Assembly (NCBI GenBank): GCA_013176395.1
Contig: JABMLP010000045.1
Span: 1-64,000, forward strand
Origin: Venturia oleaginea
Taxonomy: Eukaryota > Ascomycota > Dothideomycetes > Venturiales > Venturiaceae
Direction: 5' to 3'
DNA length: 64,000 bases
Both the position numbers and the translations under genes were made by a program. Numbering within the stretch: the first letter of the stretch is position 1; the number at the start of each line of letters is the position of its first letter. Shown here in pieces: positions 52,706 to 62,061 of this stretch. The notes under the pieces are model-generated. The model did not search any database, was not told the origin of the DNA, and was given only the letters and a program-made list of their open reading frames with translations.

Positions 52706-53917
52706 CTATTTGGCGACCTTGAGAGGGTCGGTCTCCGCCTTAGGCCTTGAAGCCTTCTTCGGACAAGCGGTGGCGGGGTGGTTTTGCTTGCAAGTGGTAC
52801 AGACATGGGAGCGCTTGCACGACTCACCCCATGTACATGCTCCTCTGTTATAGCTAAGGCAGGTCTCGTTTTTGAGGGACGAGTCGCTGCGCTTTCGCTT
52901 CTCAGAGCTCTTCGAAGCTGTACGAGCAGCTGCCGACTGAAGCTTTGCCATTAATTGTTGAGCCTCGAGATGAGCCTTCGACGTAAGTGGATTGCAGAAG
53001 CGATCCTGAAAGGCATAGCTGAGGTTCCAGTGGCTCGCCGTCGTAATACCGCGCTGGATTACTTCGGCGTGGAATGTGAAGACCAAGAGGCGCACGGAGG
53101 CCCAGTCGTAGTGTAGGCACAAAGCCTCGGCCTTGGCGCGAAAGGTATTGATGGCTTCGTACGTTGCAGCGCTCAAAGTAGGGAAGAGAATATAGAGGAG
53201 GCTAACGTAGTAGGTGAATGCCTCGAGCCAGAAGCGTGGTGCTGGATAGTCCTCGTACGATGCTGTTGCTTTGATTTTGACGAGATTCGCCGTGCCAGTA
53301 GAGACGTCGAACCGGAAACGATCTTCTCCCGGAGATGCAGATGGTACCGGGTCCGTCAAGCGTAAACGTACGAGGTTTATTGGCTCAAAAGTGCCATTCT
53401 TGACGCTCTCCGCAAGGTGAATGGGTAGGGCAGGGAAACGCATACGAAGTGTCGAAACCAGCTGGTTATCGAGGGACTTACCCGTACTGTTATCCGGCTC
53501 AGTCGCCCCCGGACGACTGGTGCCATGCGGTAGTTCGAGTAAAGAGCCCTCCCTAATTTTCGCAAGGCGCGCCGCCGCTTCTTCGCGTTTGACCTGCATC
53601 TGGAGGTCGTGCTCCTCCTTTTCGCGGTCCATCCTTAGCCTGTGAGCCTCTACGGCGCGAGCCTCAGCGGCCTGGGCATTGTTGATCGCGACCTGTTCGA
53701 GGGTCAGAGCTAGAGGCGGTGCCCGTGGCGGGGCTAACGTGGGCTGAGGTTGAGTAGGTGTCATCCCGCCGCCAATGGGTGTAAGAGACCGTGAAGATGA
53801 CCTCTGGGTCCCGAAGACAATAGAGGGGGATCGGGTACGAGAGGAGCGAGTAGAGTGACCCGGTGGTAGGGATAAGTTGATAGGAACCGACGCGGTGATA
53901 TCCTTCTTCGGAGGCAT
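52706..53917 (-). CDS. DIRS Gag-like protein
   Basis: 403 aa from ATG 53917 (MPPKKDITASVPINLSLPPG). A charged coiled segment (residues 75-120, HRLRMDREKEEHDLQMQVKR), a central region with several Trp and Tyr, then a CCCH finger CLSYNRGACTWGESCKRSH (about 355-373) and a CTTCKQNHPATAC knuckle. It ends KAETDPLKVAK, 37 bp before the RT frame. Frame intact. Confidence 0.85.
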   Translation of the reverse strand: MPPKKDITASVPINLSLPPGHSTRSSRTRSPSIVFGTQRSSSRSLTPIGGGMTPTQPQPTLAPPRAPPLALTLEQVAINNAQAAEARAVEAHRLRMDREKEEHDLQMQVKREEAAARLAKIREGSLLELPHGTSRPGATEPDNSTGKSLDNQLVSTLRMRFPALPIHLAESVKNGTFEPINLVRLRLTDPVPSASPGEDRFRFDVSTGTANLVKIKATASYEDYPAPRFWLEAFTYYVSLLYILFPTLSAATYEAINTFRAKAEALCLHYDWASVRLLVFTFHAEVIQRGITTASHWNLSYAFQDRFCNPLTSKAHLEAQQLMAKLQSAAARTASKSSEKRKRSDSSLKNETCLSYNRGACTWGESCKRSHVCTTCKQNHPATACPKKASRPKAETDPLKVAK

Positions 53918-54298
53918 AAAGAAAGCGGTATAACTATTTAAAATCGTTAGCAGGTCAGCTCTGTTAATAAGTACAGAGCCCTAGAGATGCCAAGGAGCTC
54001 TTTGGAAGGGATTTCTGATGCTGGTGCAATATAACGATGCCCAAGACGTCGTCGAGGCCAGCGGTGTACTTGAAAAGTCTGTCGAGAAGCGGTGAACGGC
54101 TAAGCGCGGCGCGCGCAGCGGCGGGAAAGACTCGTAGGACGATAAGGAGAATATCGGGATGAAGGACGAGTCCTACAACAACAATCTAGATACAAGACGA
54201 GCCTCAGAGGGCTCAGAAGTCGTGCGATATGCGAGATCGCCATGTTGTTGTTGTCGCTTGGTCGGACGAGGCCCTTGCTCCACCAGATAGACACTAGC
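53918..54298 (-). other. DIRS 5' untranslated region
   Basis: About 380 bp upstream of the Gag ATG, with no long frame. It has no matching stretch that I can find in the 3' end region 47776-48168. Confidence 0.5.
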
Positions 54299-54336
54299 AG
54301 GATAAGTTGAGAAAGGATCTATCCTTTGACAAAAAT

Positions 54337-54416
54337 AGAACATGACAGCTTGCAAAATAGAACATGACAGCTTGCAGAATAACAAGAGAACAATTGGAAA
54401 TCCAGTCATGGATAAG
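54337..54416 (-). repeat. Gypsy LTR next to C, part 2
   Basis: 80 bp LTR piece (22 bp units and ...CCAGTCATGGATAAG) that completes 42110-42288 after gypsy D, less the terminal 28 bp. It abuts the complete C LTR at 54417. Confidence 0.8.
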
Positions 54417-54748
54417 TGTAAGAGTTCAACCCTCAAAGGTGTTTCGCAAGTGAGGGAAGACAGCTTATATTTCAAGTATCTAAGTACAGAGAAGAAAGTG
54501 TAAGTACAGGAAGGATAGCTAGTATATATAATCCTCCTCTTACAATAGATCCTTCTAGAAAGTATCTTTAAATGGAAACGTGACAGCTTGCAAAATAGAA
54601 CATGGCAGCTTGCGAAATAGAACATGACAGCTTGCAAAATAGAACATGACAGCTTGCAAAATAGAACATGACAGCTTGCAGAATAACAAGAGAACAATTG
54701 GAAATCCAGTCATGGATAAGCTAGAGAGAAGGATTCCATCCCTTAACA
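54417..54748 (-). repeat. Gypsy C 3' LTR
   Basis: 332 bp, five 22 bp units, the same length as the 3' LTR of B. Confidence 0.92.
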
Positions 54749-57700
54749 TTATCCCCTCCCCCCCTCTCTTGTAGATCGATGTGAGCGTAGTCTCTGAGGG
54801 CGTAGTATAGGTCCGTCGTTTTCAAGAACGTTGCCGTAGGCACTTTCAAAAGCGTCCAGAGCTGTAGTTTGTTGGAGTTCGCTAAGGGGTTCCCACGTAG
54901 GATCAACGTAGCCTACCCACTTAACTAAGACTTCTCGCGTTTGTTGTCGACCTCGCCGGCGCCATCTTGCGGCTAGAATAGCCTCGATACCGTATTCCTC
55001 GTCTCCTTGTTCAGTTACTATAGGAGGCGGCTGTGTATTATCTTGTATTTGTGAAGGTAGGGGATCTGTGCCAGCTCTCCTAAGTAAAGACGTATGAAAT
55101 CGGTTGTGGATTCCTCTGGGTGTATCAAGCTCGTAAGAGATTGAGTTGATAACTCGTGTAACTGTATACTTCCCATGAATCCAGTCTAGTTTCTTACAAG
55201 GACGTAGGGTTTTTACGTTCTTTAGGTTGAGCCAGACTTTGTCTCCCACTTTAAAAGAGTCAGCCGGAGCACGATCTCTATTAGAGTAGTATTCTTGCTG
55301 TTGCTGAGCTGATACCATTGACGTTTCTGCCCATTCTTGTGCGTCCTTCAATTTTGCTACAAGATCTTGTGCTTTTTCTTTTGGATTCTTAGGGGTTTCC
55401 TGGGGAGCTTCAACAGTTCCTATATGCTCAATGTTATAACCGTGGGTTAAGAAGAAAGGCGATAGGCCCGTAGCTTGGTTTGGTCTATTATCGAGGCATA
55501 TTTGAGCAATAGGCAGGAGCTCGACCCAGTCGTTCTGACTAAATGTACAGAACTTACGTAGATAGGCTTCAACTTCTTGATTTCTTCTTTCCGTAGATCC
55601 ATCAGTCTCAGGGTGATACGCTGTAGAGAGTCTTCTCTCTATCTTAAGAAGGTGACAAACTTCTTTCCAGAAAGCATTAACAAATTGCGTGTCCCTATCT
55701 GAGACTAGAGATCTAGGAAGCCAGTGTAATCTTACGTAGTTCTGCATAAATAGTTTTGCAAATCCTTCAGCTCCAAACTGTTCTTTAGGCACTGGGAACA
55801 GGATAGTTCCTTTACCCAAGCGGTCAGTAATAACGCAGAGTCTTGTGCATCTTTGGCTCTCTGGTAATTCGACTATGAAGTCTACTGAAATATCTTGCCA
55901 GATACGGCTAGGGACAGGAAGAGGTTTAAGTAAACCTTTCTTTTTGTCTCGCCAGACTGAAGTTCTTCCGCAGACGTCACAATTGCGTATAAACTGACGT
56001 ATATCTTGAGCAAATCCCGGCCAGTAGAACTGTCTGGAGAGAATAGCAATAGTAGCTTCTCGTCCAGGATGCCCTGATAGGACTGAATCGTGTATTTCTT
56101 GAATTACTCCTGTTAAGAGAGGCTCGTAGGAGGGCAACCAGATTCGGTCTCTATAGTAGAGCTGGTTATTTTCGACTTTACAATCTCCTATAGAAGTAGG
56201 AACCTTTAGCTTAGATGGGAACTGCCTATCTTGCTTTAGAACGCTTTGGAAAATACGTCTGTAGTCTAGATCTCCTTCGAGTGCAGTTTCCCATCTATCC
56301 CTTAGATCACCTGAGAGAAAGGGATTTTGTATAAAGGGGATAGGTTCTTTGTCTACTTCTTGAGCATTTTCTTGGGCAGCTTCTTCTCTTGCAGGAGTCT
56401 TATCCTCTAGAACGTTAATCCAAAGCTTTGGAGGTAATAACGTTCTAGTTCTTTCAACGATTCTTGGGTCTTGAATATCCTTTGGGAGATCTTGATCCCT
56501 TCGAGTTAAGGCGTCTGGAACTACAGATTCAGAGCCTGGGCGATAGCCTAGTTTGAAGTTAAACTTAGCTAGTATCTGCGCCCATCTCATTTGCCTTTCA
56601 TTTAGTTCCCTTTTTACCATAAACTTCTCAAGGTTCTTGTGATCTGTGAGGATAATGAATGGCTTACTTAGGCTTAGTAGCTCGCTAGTCCAATGGACTA
56701 GAGCTTTGACTATAGCCATAAGTTCTTTGTCGTGGATATCATAATTGCATTCGGCTGGCAAGTGCTTAGTAGAGAAGAAAGCACATGGTTTCCAGTTACC
56801 TAGCTCATCTTTTTGACTAAGTACTGCTCCGGAAGCCCAGCCTGAAGCATCAGGTTCTACTCGCGTAGGCTTATCTTCATCAAGTGCAGACAGGACAGGT
56901 TCTTTGCAAAACTCTGCCTTAAGTTTTTGAAAAGATTCTTCTTGCTCCTTTCCCCATAAAAATGGAGTATTCTTCTTTGTAAGGCGAACCAGAGGCTCCC
57001 TTATTGTTGAGTTATCTTTTACAAAGTCACGGTAGAAGTTTGTAAAGCCTAGGAAGCCACGTACTCCTCGTAGAGTAGTAGGACGTTCCCATTCTTTAAT
57101 TGCTTTGATCTTCTCCGGATCCATGTGTAGGCCCGTTTCAGTATCTATAACGAAGCCTAGATACTTGACTCGTTTGGTATTAAACTCGCACTTCCGAATA
57201 TCAAGGTATAACCCAGCCTTAAGGCAGCTTTGAAGTATCTTTTCAGTCTTTTCTTCATGGTCTTTAAGGTTCTTTGAAGAGTATATTACTATATCGTCTA
57301 GATAAGCTGAGCAGAACTCGTCTAGGTATCGTCGAAGGATATAGTTTATATACCGTTGAAAAGACGCAGGTGCACCGGTTAAGCCAAAGGGAGTAACTAG
57401 CCATTCAAATAGACCATATCTAGTTCGAAAGGCAGTTTTGAACTCATCTCCCGTTGCGATTCGAATCTTGTGGAAGGCAGCATTTACATCAAGCTTACTA
57501 AGATACTTAGCACGAGCTAAGGTTAGTAAAGTCTCTTTTACTAACGGTAGCGGGTACCTATCCTTTCGAGTAATTGCGTTTAAGGCTCGGTAGTCTACGC
57601 AAAAGCGTAAGCCCCCTCCTGGTTTCTTCACAAAGAGAACTGGAGACGCAGCAACTGATTTACTCTCTCGGATAAAGCCTTTATCTAGTAGCTCTGTAAG

Positions 57701-58534
57701 AGTCCTTCGCAAAACAAGGAGTTGTTCTCGACCCATACCATATAGAGGTCCCCAAGGAAGTGGTTTTCCTTCTTCTATAGGTATTTCGTGATCAATCCCA
57801 GGGCGATGCGGTGGTAGTCTCTCGGCCCTTTTAGGATCAAAGACAGCAGCGTACTTATGAAACCTCTTAGGTAGCAATTCCAGTATTTGCTCTGTTGTCA
57901 AAGGGACTTTCGGCTTCAAGGCAATATCAATATCTCGAAGAGTAACAGCAAATACTCTAGACGCGTCTTTGATTTTCTCAAGTGTAGAAGTGACAAGGCG
58001 GTGGAATCTTACGGGCGCTACTTGTTGTATATCAAGTTTGTCTTCAAATTTAGCATCGCGAATGCTAATCCCGTTTGCAAAGGTAAGAGTACCTTTAGAT
58101 TCATTGATAACGGCTTTGGTGTCCTTGAGAAAAGGCCTGCCTAGTAGAAGATCCTCAAATTGTCCCGGGACTATATAAGCAAAAGCGTTGCATATAAGTC
58201 CCCCTAAATCTAGGTTCAACTTCGCAATTTTTGTCACTTGGGTCTGTCCTTCTTCCTTAAGAACTCCACCTATAGTACGCGGACTAATAGGGAGTACTTC
58301 AAGGTCCATCTGCGAAGCTTTCTCCTCGTTTATTGATGCGTAGCAGCTAGATCCATTATCAAGGAGAGTTTTAAGAGAGTATATATCGTTCACTATAGTA
58401 TTTGTGTAGAAAAGGCGGGAGAGCATCTTGGGTCTGAACTGCTCCCATTCTTTTTCTATCCGAGAACGGTGTGAATCAGTGTCTTTGTTCGAATTCAAAA
58501 TACTATTTACTCTCTCAATTGACTCCTTTGACAA
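54749..58534 (-). CDS. pol: Gypsy C Pol polyprotein with chromodomain, intact
   Basis: 1261 codons in a single frame, ending TAA immediately before the 3' LTR. Domains as in gypsy A pol: protease with D-N-G, RT with YLDD, RNase H, HHCC zinc domain, integrase core with D, D and E, and the C-terminal chromodomain (WVGYVDPTWEPLSELQQT) that in chromoviruses directs insertion to modified chromatin. This is the reference copy against which A and B breaks can be placed. Expressed by a -1 shift from gag. Confidence 0.95.
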   Translation of the reverse strand: MSKESIERVNSILNSNKDTDSHRSRIEKEWEQFRPKMLSRLFYTNTIVNDIYSLKTLLDNGSSCYASINEEKASQMDLEVLPISPRTIGGVLKEEGQTQVTKIAKLNLDLGGLICNAFAYIVPGQFEDLLLGRPFLKDTKAVINESKGTLTFANGISIRDAKFEDKLDIQQVAPVRFHRLVTSTLEKIKDASRVFAVTLRDIDIALKPKVPLTTEQILELLPKRFHKYAAVFDPKRAERLPPHRPGIDHEIPIEEGKPLPWGPLYGMGREQLLVLRRTLTELLDKGFIRESKSVAASPVLFVKKPGGGLRFCVDYRALNAITRKDRYPLPLVKETLLTLARAKYLSKLDVNAAFHKIRIATGDEFKTAFRTRYGLFEWLVTPFGLTGAPASFQRYINYILRRYLDEFCSAYLDDIVIYSSKNLKDHEEKTEKILQSCLKAGLYLDIRKCEFNTKRVKYLGFVIDTETGLHMDPEKIKAIKEWERPTTLRGVRGFLGFTNFYRDFVKDNSTIREPLVRLTKKNTPFLWGKEQEESFQKLKAEFCKEPVLSALDEDKPTRVEPDASGWASGAVLSQKDELGNWKPCAFFSTKHLPAECNYDIHDKELMAIVKALVHWTSELLSLSKPFIILTDHKNLEKFMVKRELNERQMRWAQILAKFNFKLGYRPGSESVVPDALTRRDQDLPKDIQDPRIVERTRTLLPPKLWINVLEDKTPAREEAAQENAQEVDKEPIPFIQNPFLSGDLRDRWETALEGDLDYRRIFQSVLKQDRQFPSKLKVPTSIGDCKVENNQLYYRDRIWLPSYEPLLTGVIQEIHDSVLSGHPGREATIAILSRQFYWPGFAQDIRQFIRNCDVCGRTSVWRDKKKGLLKPLPVPSRIWQDISVDFIVELPESQRCTRLCVITDRLGKGTILFPVPKEQFGAEGFAKLFMQNYVRLHWLPRSLVSDRDTQFVNAFWKEVCHLLKIERRLSTAYHPETDGSTERRNQEVEAYLRKFCTFSQNDWVELLPIAQICLDNRPNQATGLSPFFLTHGYNIEHIGTVEAPQETPKNPKEKAQDLVAKLKDAQEWAETSMVSAQQQQEYYSNRDRAPADSFKVGDKVWLNLKNVKTLRPCKKLDWIHGKYTVTRVINSISYELDTPRGIHNRFHTSLLRRAGTDPLPSQIQDNTQPPPIVTEQGDEEYGIEAILAARWRRRGRQQTREVLVKWVGYVDPTWEPLSELQQTTALDAFESAYGNVLENDGPILRPQRLRSHRSTREGGRG

Positions 58535-58581
58535 TTTTGCTCTATCTACTCTACGCCTCCATCCACGACTTTGGATAGAGG

Positions 58582-59603
58582 CTACTCTTTTTCCGAGTAG
58601 TCCTCTTCTTCAACTTCTTCATTCTCCTCAGTGGTTCCTTTGGCCCTTTTTGAACCAAGTTGCGTGACTCTTTCTACCTCTGTATCCAACCAGCAGTCTT
58701 TCATTCTATGGCCGGCCTTCCCACAGCGTAAGCAGAGGTTATTTGCCTTCCTATATTCATAGGCTTTAGACGAAATTTTTAACTTGTTTACGCGTGTAGG
58801 CTCCCAGTCCATAGCGTTCAGATCTTTAAAAGACTTCTCTTTATCTCTGAATCGTAACTTATCTTCTGAGGAAGAGAGCATCTTTGCTGTAGTGATTTGC
58901 ATACTTGTATTCAAAAGATCGGACACAAACTGCTGGTAGGAGGTACTCTGAGATTGGCCTATTCTCTGGTTTCGCAGCTCTTGATTTATTGCTTTGTGTA
59001 GAAATGCAATTTTAACAGCGTCAGGCCAAGTCATTCCTCCAGCATTAGCAAGAGTGGTTTCAAAACGGGGAAGAAAAGAGAAGAAGGGTTCTTTCTCTTT
59101 TTGTTTGATTGTGGACAGGCTTACAGTAGCTCTTTGTTGTTGTACTGGATCGCCATAGAAGTTGTCCATATACTGTAACAATTTCTGTCCCGTTTTATCT
59201 TCCTCTGGAGCTGTCTTTACGTAGGCCAGAGTAGCCTGAGCTGCGGAGCCTCGTAGAGAGGAGAAGATGTAGGCAAATTGGTTCCTACTATCCCCTATAG
59301 ACTCTGCGTCTATCTCCAACTTCATCCTTGCTTGTTGAAACCACTGAGCCCATTCAGAACGCTTGCCATCAAATTCTTGGAGCTTAGGAAGTACAGCTTT
59401 CTTCCTATGTATTCTGTCTTTTTGTGAATTCTTAGTCTCTTGTCCTTCTACTACGTTCTCAGAGCGAGTAGTGTTAGGTAAGATTGTAAGAATACGCGTA
59501 ATAGCATCGTTCTGAATGGCTAGTTGATGTTGTAATGCTGCATAGCTTCTTGTAGGGCTTGGGGTTCTTGAGGAACTCTTTGTTCCTGATCTTCTCCTTC
59601 CAT
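58582..59603 (-). pseudogene. gag: Gypsy C Gag with one missing base
   Basis: Starts ATG 59603 (MEGEDQEQR...). Near 59540 the sequence GCTATGCAGC replaces GCTATGGCAGC of A and B, which shifts the frame after about 20 codons. The rest (from 59530 down) is open and matches gypsy A gag, with the CCHC knuckle. The length is 1022 bp against 1023 in A. Probably intact in reality. Confidence 0.9.
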
Positions 59604-60266
59604 ATTTTCACCTATGAGAGATAATAGAGAGCACTACTATACACACTCCTAGGCTCTACTCTAGAGATTTGCTAGGCAGTATAGAGTCAATGCCTATTAG
59701 TATAGGAAGGTGACTATAGAATCCCAGAAGGATTTTTACACTATAGTCCGCTCTGCAATCCTTATTACTAAGGACAGAGCTCCCAGGGACTGTGAAGGCC
59801 AAGTGTATTAAATCTCTCTCCCTAGCTCTTTCTTTCCTCAGCTTATTACAGCTTCAACTCCTAAGACTACGCTGTCTTAGGATGACCTGCCCTTGCTTCT
59901 TGGAGATTCTAGCACGTTCTAGAAAATCTCAGTTTGAATTCTCTTGAATTCCCTTTTTGGATTGGCCCTTTCGGTTGGCCCTTGCTTCTTGGAGATTCTA
60001 GCACCTTCTAGAAAATCTCAGCTTGAATTCTCTTGAATTCCCTTTTTGTTTGGCCCTTGAGGTTGGCCCTTGAAGTTGGCCTTTGAGGTTGGCCCTTGCT
60101 TCTTGAGTTAGGACAAGTGTCCTCTTCTTGAAATTCCTTTCTGTTTGGCCCTTGAGGTTGGCCCTCGCTTCTTGGATTAGGACAAGTGTCCTCTTCTTGA
60201 AATTCCTTTTTGGAGCTTGCTCTCTGTGAGCCTTTCTTCCTTTGTAAGATTGAGGTACTTAGATAA
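59604..60266 (-). repeat. Gypsy C leader and primer site
   Basis: Contains the same repeats as the leader of A. The primer site is the inverse of GTACTTAGATA at 60255-60265, next to the LTR. Confidence 0.75.
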
Positions 60267-60577
60267 TGTAAGAGTTCAACCCTCAAAGGTGTTTCGCAAG
60301 TGAGAGAAGACTGCTTGTATTTCAAAGTATCTAAGTACAGAGAAGAAAGTGTAAGTACAGGAAGGATAGCTCGTATATATAATCCTCCTCTTACAATAGA
60401 TCCTTCTAGAAAGTATCTTTAAATGGAAACGTGACAGCTTGCAAAATAGAACATGGCAGCTTGCGAAATAGAACATGACAGCTTGCAAAATAGAACATGA
60501 CAGCTTGCAGAATAACAAGAGAACAATTGGAAATCCAGTCATGGATAAGCTAGAGAGAAGGATTCCATCCCTTAACA
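60267..60577 (-). repeat. Gypsy C 5' LTR
   Basis: 311 bp LTR on the minus strand, TGTTAAGGG at 60577 to the TGTAAG inverse at 60267. Confidence 0.92.
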
Positions 60578-60582
60578 AAAAT

Positions 60583-60734
60583 AGAACATGGCAGCTTGCG
60601 AAATAGAACATGACAGCTTGCAAAATAGAACATGACAGCTTGCAAAATAGAACATGACAGCTTGCAGAATAACAAGAGAACAATTGGAAATCCAGTCATG
60701 GATAAGCTAGAGAGAAGAATTCCATCCCTTAACA
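60583..60734 (-). repeat. Solo gypsy LTR in copia, 5' part
   Basis: Completes 41939-42109 across the C insertion (TSD AAAAT). Followed by CTCAG of copia. Matches 28781-28937 inverted. Confidence 0.85.
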
Positions 60735-61336
60735 CTCAGCTCCTATGCATCTGACCCAACGGTATTCCATGAGAAGGCAATCAAGAAAGTAGCTAGGTAC
60801 CTCAGGTCATTTCCAGATCTTGGACTGGAATACAGCATTGGAGGACATACTGGGCTTGTGGGATACTCATGCAGATTACGCTATGGACAAGGCAGACAGG
60901 GTCTCCATCCTAGGATGGGTGTTCTTTCTTGCTGGAGCACCAGTTGCCTGGATGAGCAAGAAGATGAAGTCAGTAGCAATCTCTACGATGGAAGCTGAAT
61001 ACATGGCAATGAGCAGCGGTGGTAAACAAGCTCAATTCCTTTCATCGCTCTTGAGGGAAATGGGACATTCGGACATGGTAGGCGAGAACGCTTTTGAGTC
61101 TCTCATGGTTCTGAAGGGAGACAACCAAGCTTGTCTCAGCCTGGTTAAGGGTTCCCATGCTCATGAGAGGTCTAAACACATTGATATCGCATACAACAAT
61201 GTCAGAAGAATGAGAGAAAGGAACCAATTGATTGTGGAGTTTCTGTCCTACTGCAGACATGGTTGCAGATGGGTTGACTAAGCCAAAGAATGGTCAACAG
61301 TTCCAGAACTTCTTACATCAACTGGGAATGGTATAG
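60735..61336 (+). pseudogene. Ty1/copia pol fragment (RT end and RNase H), right copy
   Basis: Continues the copia RT of 41668-41938. RNase H from SSYASDPTVFHEKAIKK to the end NFLHQLGMV, stop at 61334-61336. Compared with the left copy it lacks two bases near 60870 (ACTCATGC for ACTCAGATGC) and has one extra T near 61240. The left copy has its own break elsewhere, so no defect is shared. Confidence 0.9.
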
Positions 61337-61360
61337 CTAAGGTCTAGGCATGAGTGGGAG

Positions 61361-61550
61361 TGTTGAACAGTGGCATGCCAGTCCTTGATACCTCAGGCAT
61401 AGTGCACGTGAAAGATGCCACGGTGTACTTAACCTCCTTAGTCAATACAGTCAAGTCACAGGTGAAACTCGTTCTGTTCATCGGCTCCTATCGTTAAGTT
61501 CGTGTTGAATCTACTTCCGAATAACTCTGTTTTGCTCGTTCAACGTAACA
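61361..61550 (+). repeat. Ty1/copia 3' LTR, right copy
   Basis: 190 bp, TGTTGAACAGTGGC...CAACGTAACA, after a purine-rich GAGTGGGAG. It is the uninterrupted form of the left LTR. Confidence 0.85.
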
Positions 61551-61626
61551 GTTAGGATAATAAAATAATCCAGCAACAAATCCTTACAGCGTCGATCGCC
61601 TCTGCAATGGAGCTGCGGCACTTTAG

Positions 61627-62061
61627 TTTATCCCTAAGAGTACCACAATCTGTGTTCCAAAGTTTCTTCATTTGTGGAAAAAGGATGGAGTAGTATATCT
61701 GAAAACTACTCTTATAGAGACCGGTGTCGAGCTACAGAGTATAGAGAAATCTCAACTTCCTGCTGCAGTCAGACAAGTTACCGCCTTGCTAGAGTCGACA
61801 GTTCCCCGCGATTCAGCAGTTCCGGCGAAAATTCATGGAATGTTCGAATCCAAACCTTCAAGTCATTCCTCCGTGTTGTATATGAGATTGGAAAGTAAAA
61901 CGAGGATGGACATCCATAATCGAAGATTTACTGATTGGGAGGCGACAGGATTTTTCTTACAAGAATTGGAGCTTCATTATCGGAAGGCGAGTTTATCGCT
62001 AGAGAAAACAAAGATATCATCACAAGTGAAAAATAGCGAACGTGTTATGTGTCAGTTTTAA
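61627..62061 (+). CDS. Unrecognised ORF in the direct repeat, right copy
   Basis: About 144 codons between stops, no early ATG; the first in-frame Met lies far inside. Includes KTTLIETGVELQSIEKSQLP and ends SERVMCQF. No family recognised. In the left copy an extra A closes the frame at 287. Probably not a real gene, or the 3' exon of a decayed one. Confidence 0.2.
   Translation, partial: FIPKSTTICVPKFLHLWKKDGVVYLKTTLIETGVELQSIEKSQLPAAVRQVTALLESTVPRDSAVPAKIHGMFESKPSSHSSVLYMRLESKTRMDIHNRRFTDWEATGFFLQELELHYRKASLSLEKTKISSQVKNSERVMCQF

Larger units (their letters stand above)
47776..54298 (-). mobile_element. DIRS-type tyrosine-recombinase retrotransposon
   Basis: 6523 bp inserted in the gypsy D LTR. 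Gene order on the minus strand: Gag with CCCH/CxxC fingers, reverse transcriptase plus RNase H, a tandem array, and a tyrosine recombinase. There is no DDE integrase and no target duplication, as expected for YR retrotransposons. Ends: 5' GCTAGTGTCTATCTGG, 3' GGCGAGATGGAGATAGAT. I did not find the inverted LTRs or split direct repeats usual for DIRS, Ngaro or PAT, so the subgroup is open. Confidence 0.9.
42289..54331 (-). mobile_element. Gypsy D: second Ty3/gypsy family, defective, contains DIRS element
   Basis: TSD AAAAT at 42284-42288 and 54332-54336. The 3' LTR 42289-42569 is complete. The 5' LTR is split by the DIRS element (47528-47775 and 54299-54331). Gag and pol differ strongly from A-C, but the 3' half of the LTR, primer site and part of the leader are shared with them. 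The integrase core is missing. Confidence 0.9.
54417..60577 (-). mobile_element. Gypsy C: chromodomain Ty3/gypsy element
   Basis: LTRs 60267-60577 (5') and 54417-54748 (3'). Pol is one intact frame of 1261 codons including the chromodomain. Gag has one missing G near 59540. It is the inverted partner of gypsy B. AAAAT at 60578-60582 marks its right flank in a solo LTR. Confidence 0.92.

Noticed and set aside
54173..54697. Long frames within LTRs with repeated SCHVLF(C/R)KL peptides (also at 28832, 36139, 41387 and 60276)
   Set aside because: They are translations of the 22 bp LTR repeats in one frame and have no coding features. The same applies to the frames at 47356-47601.
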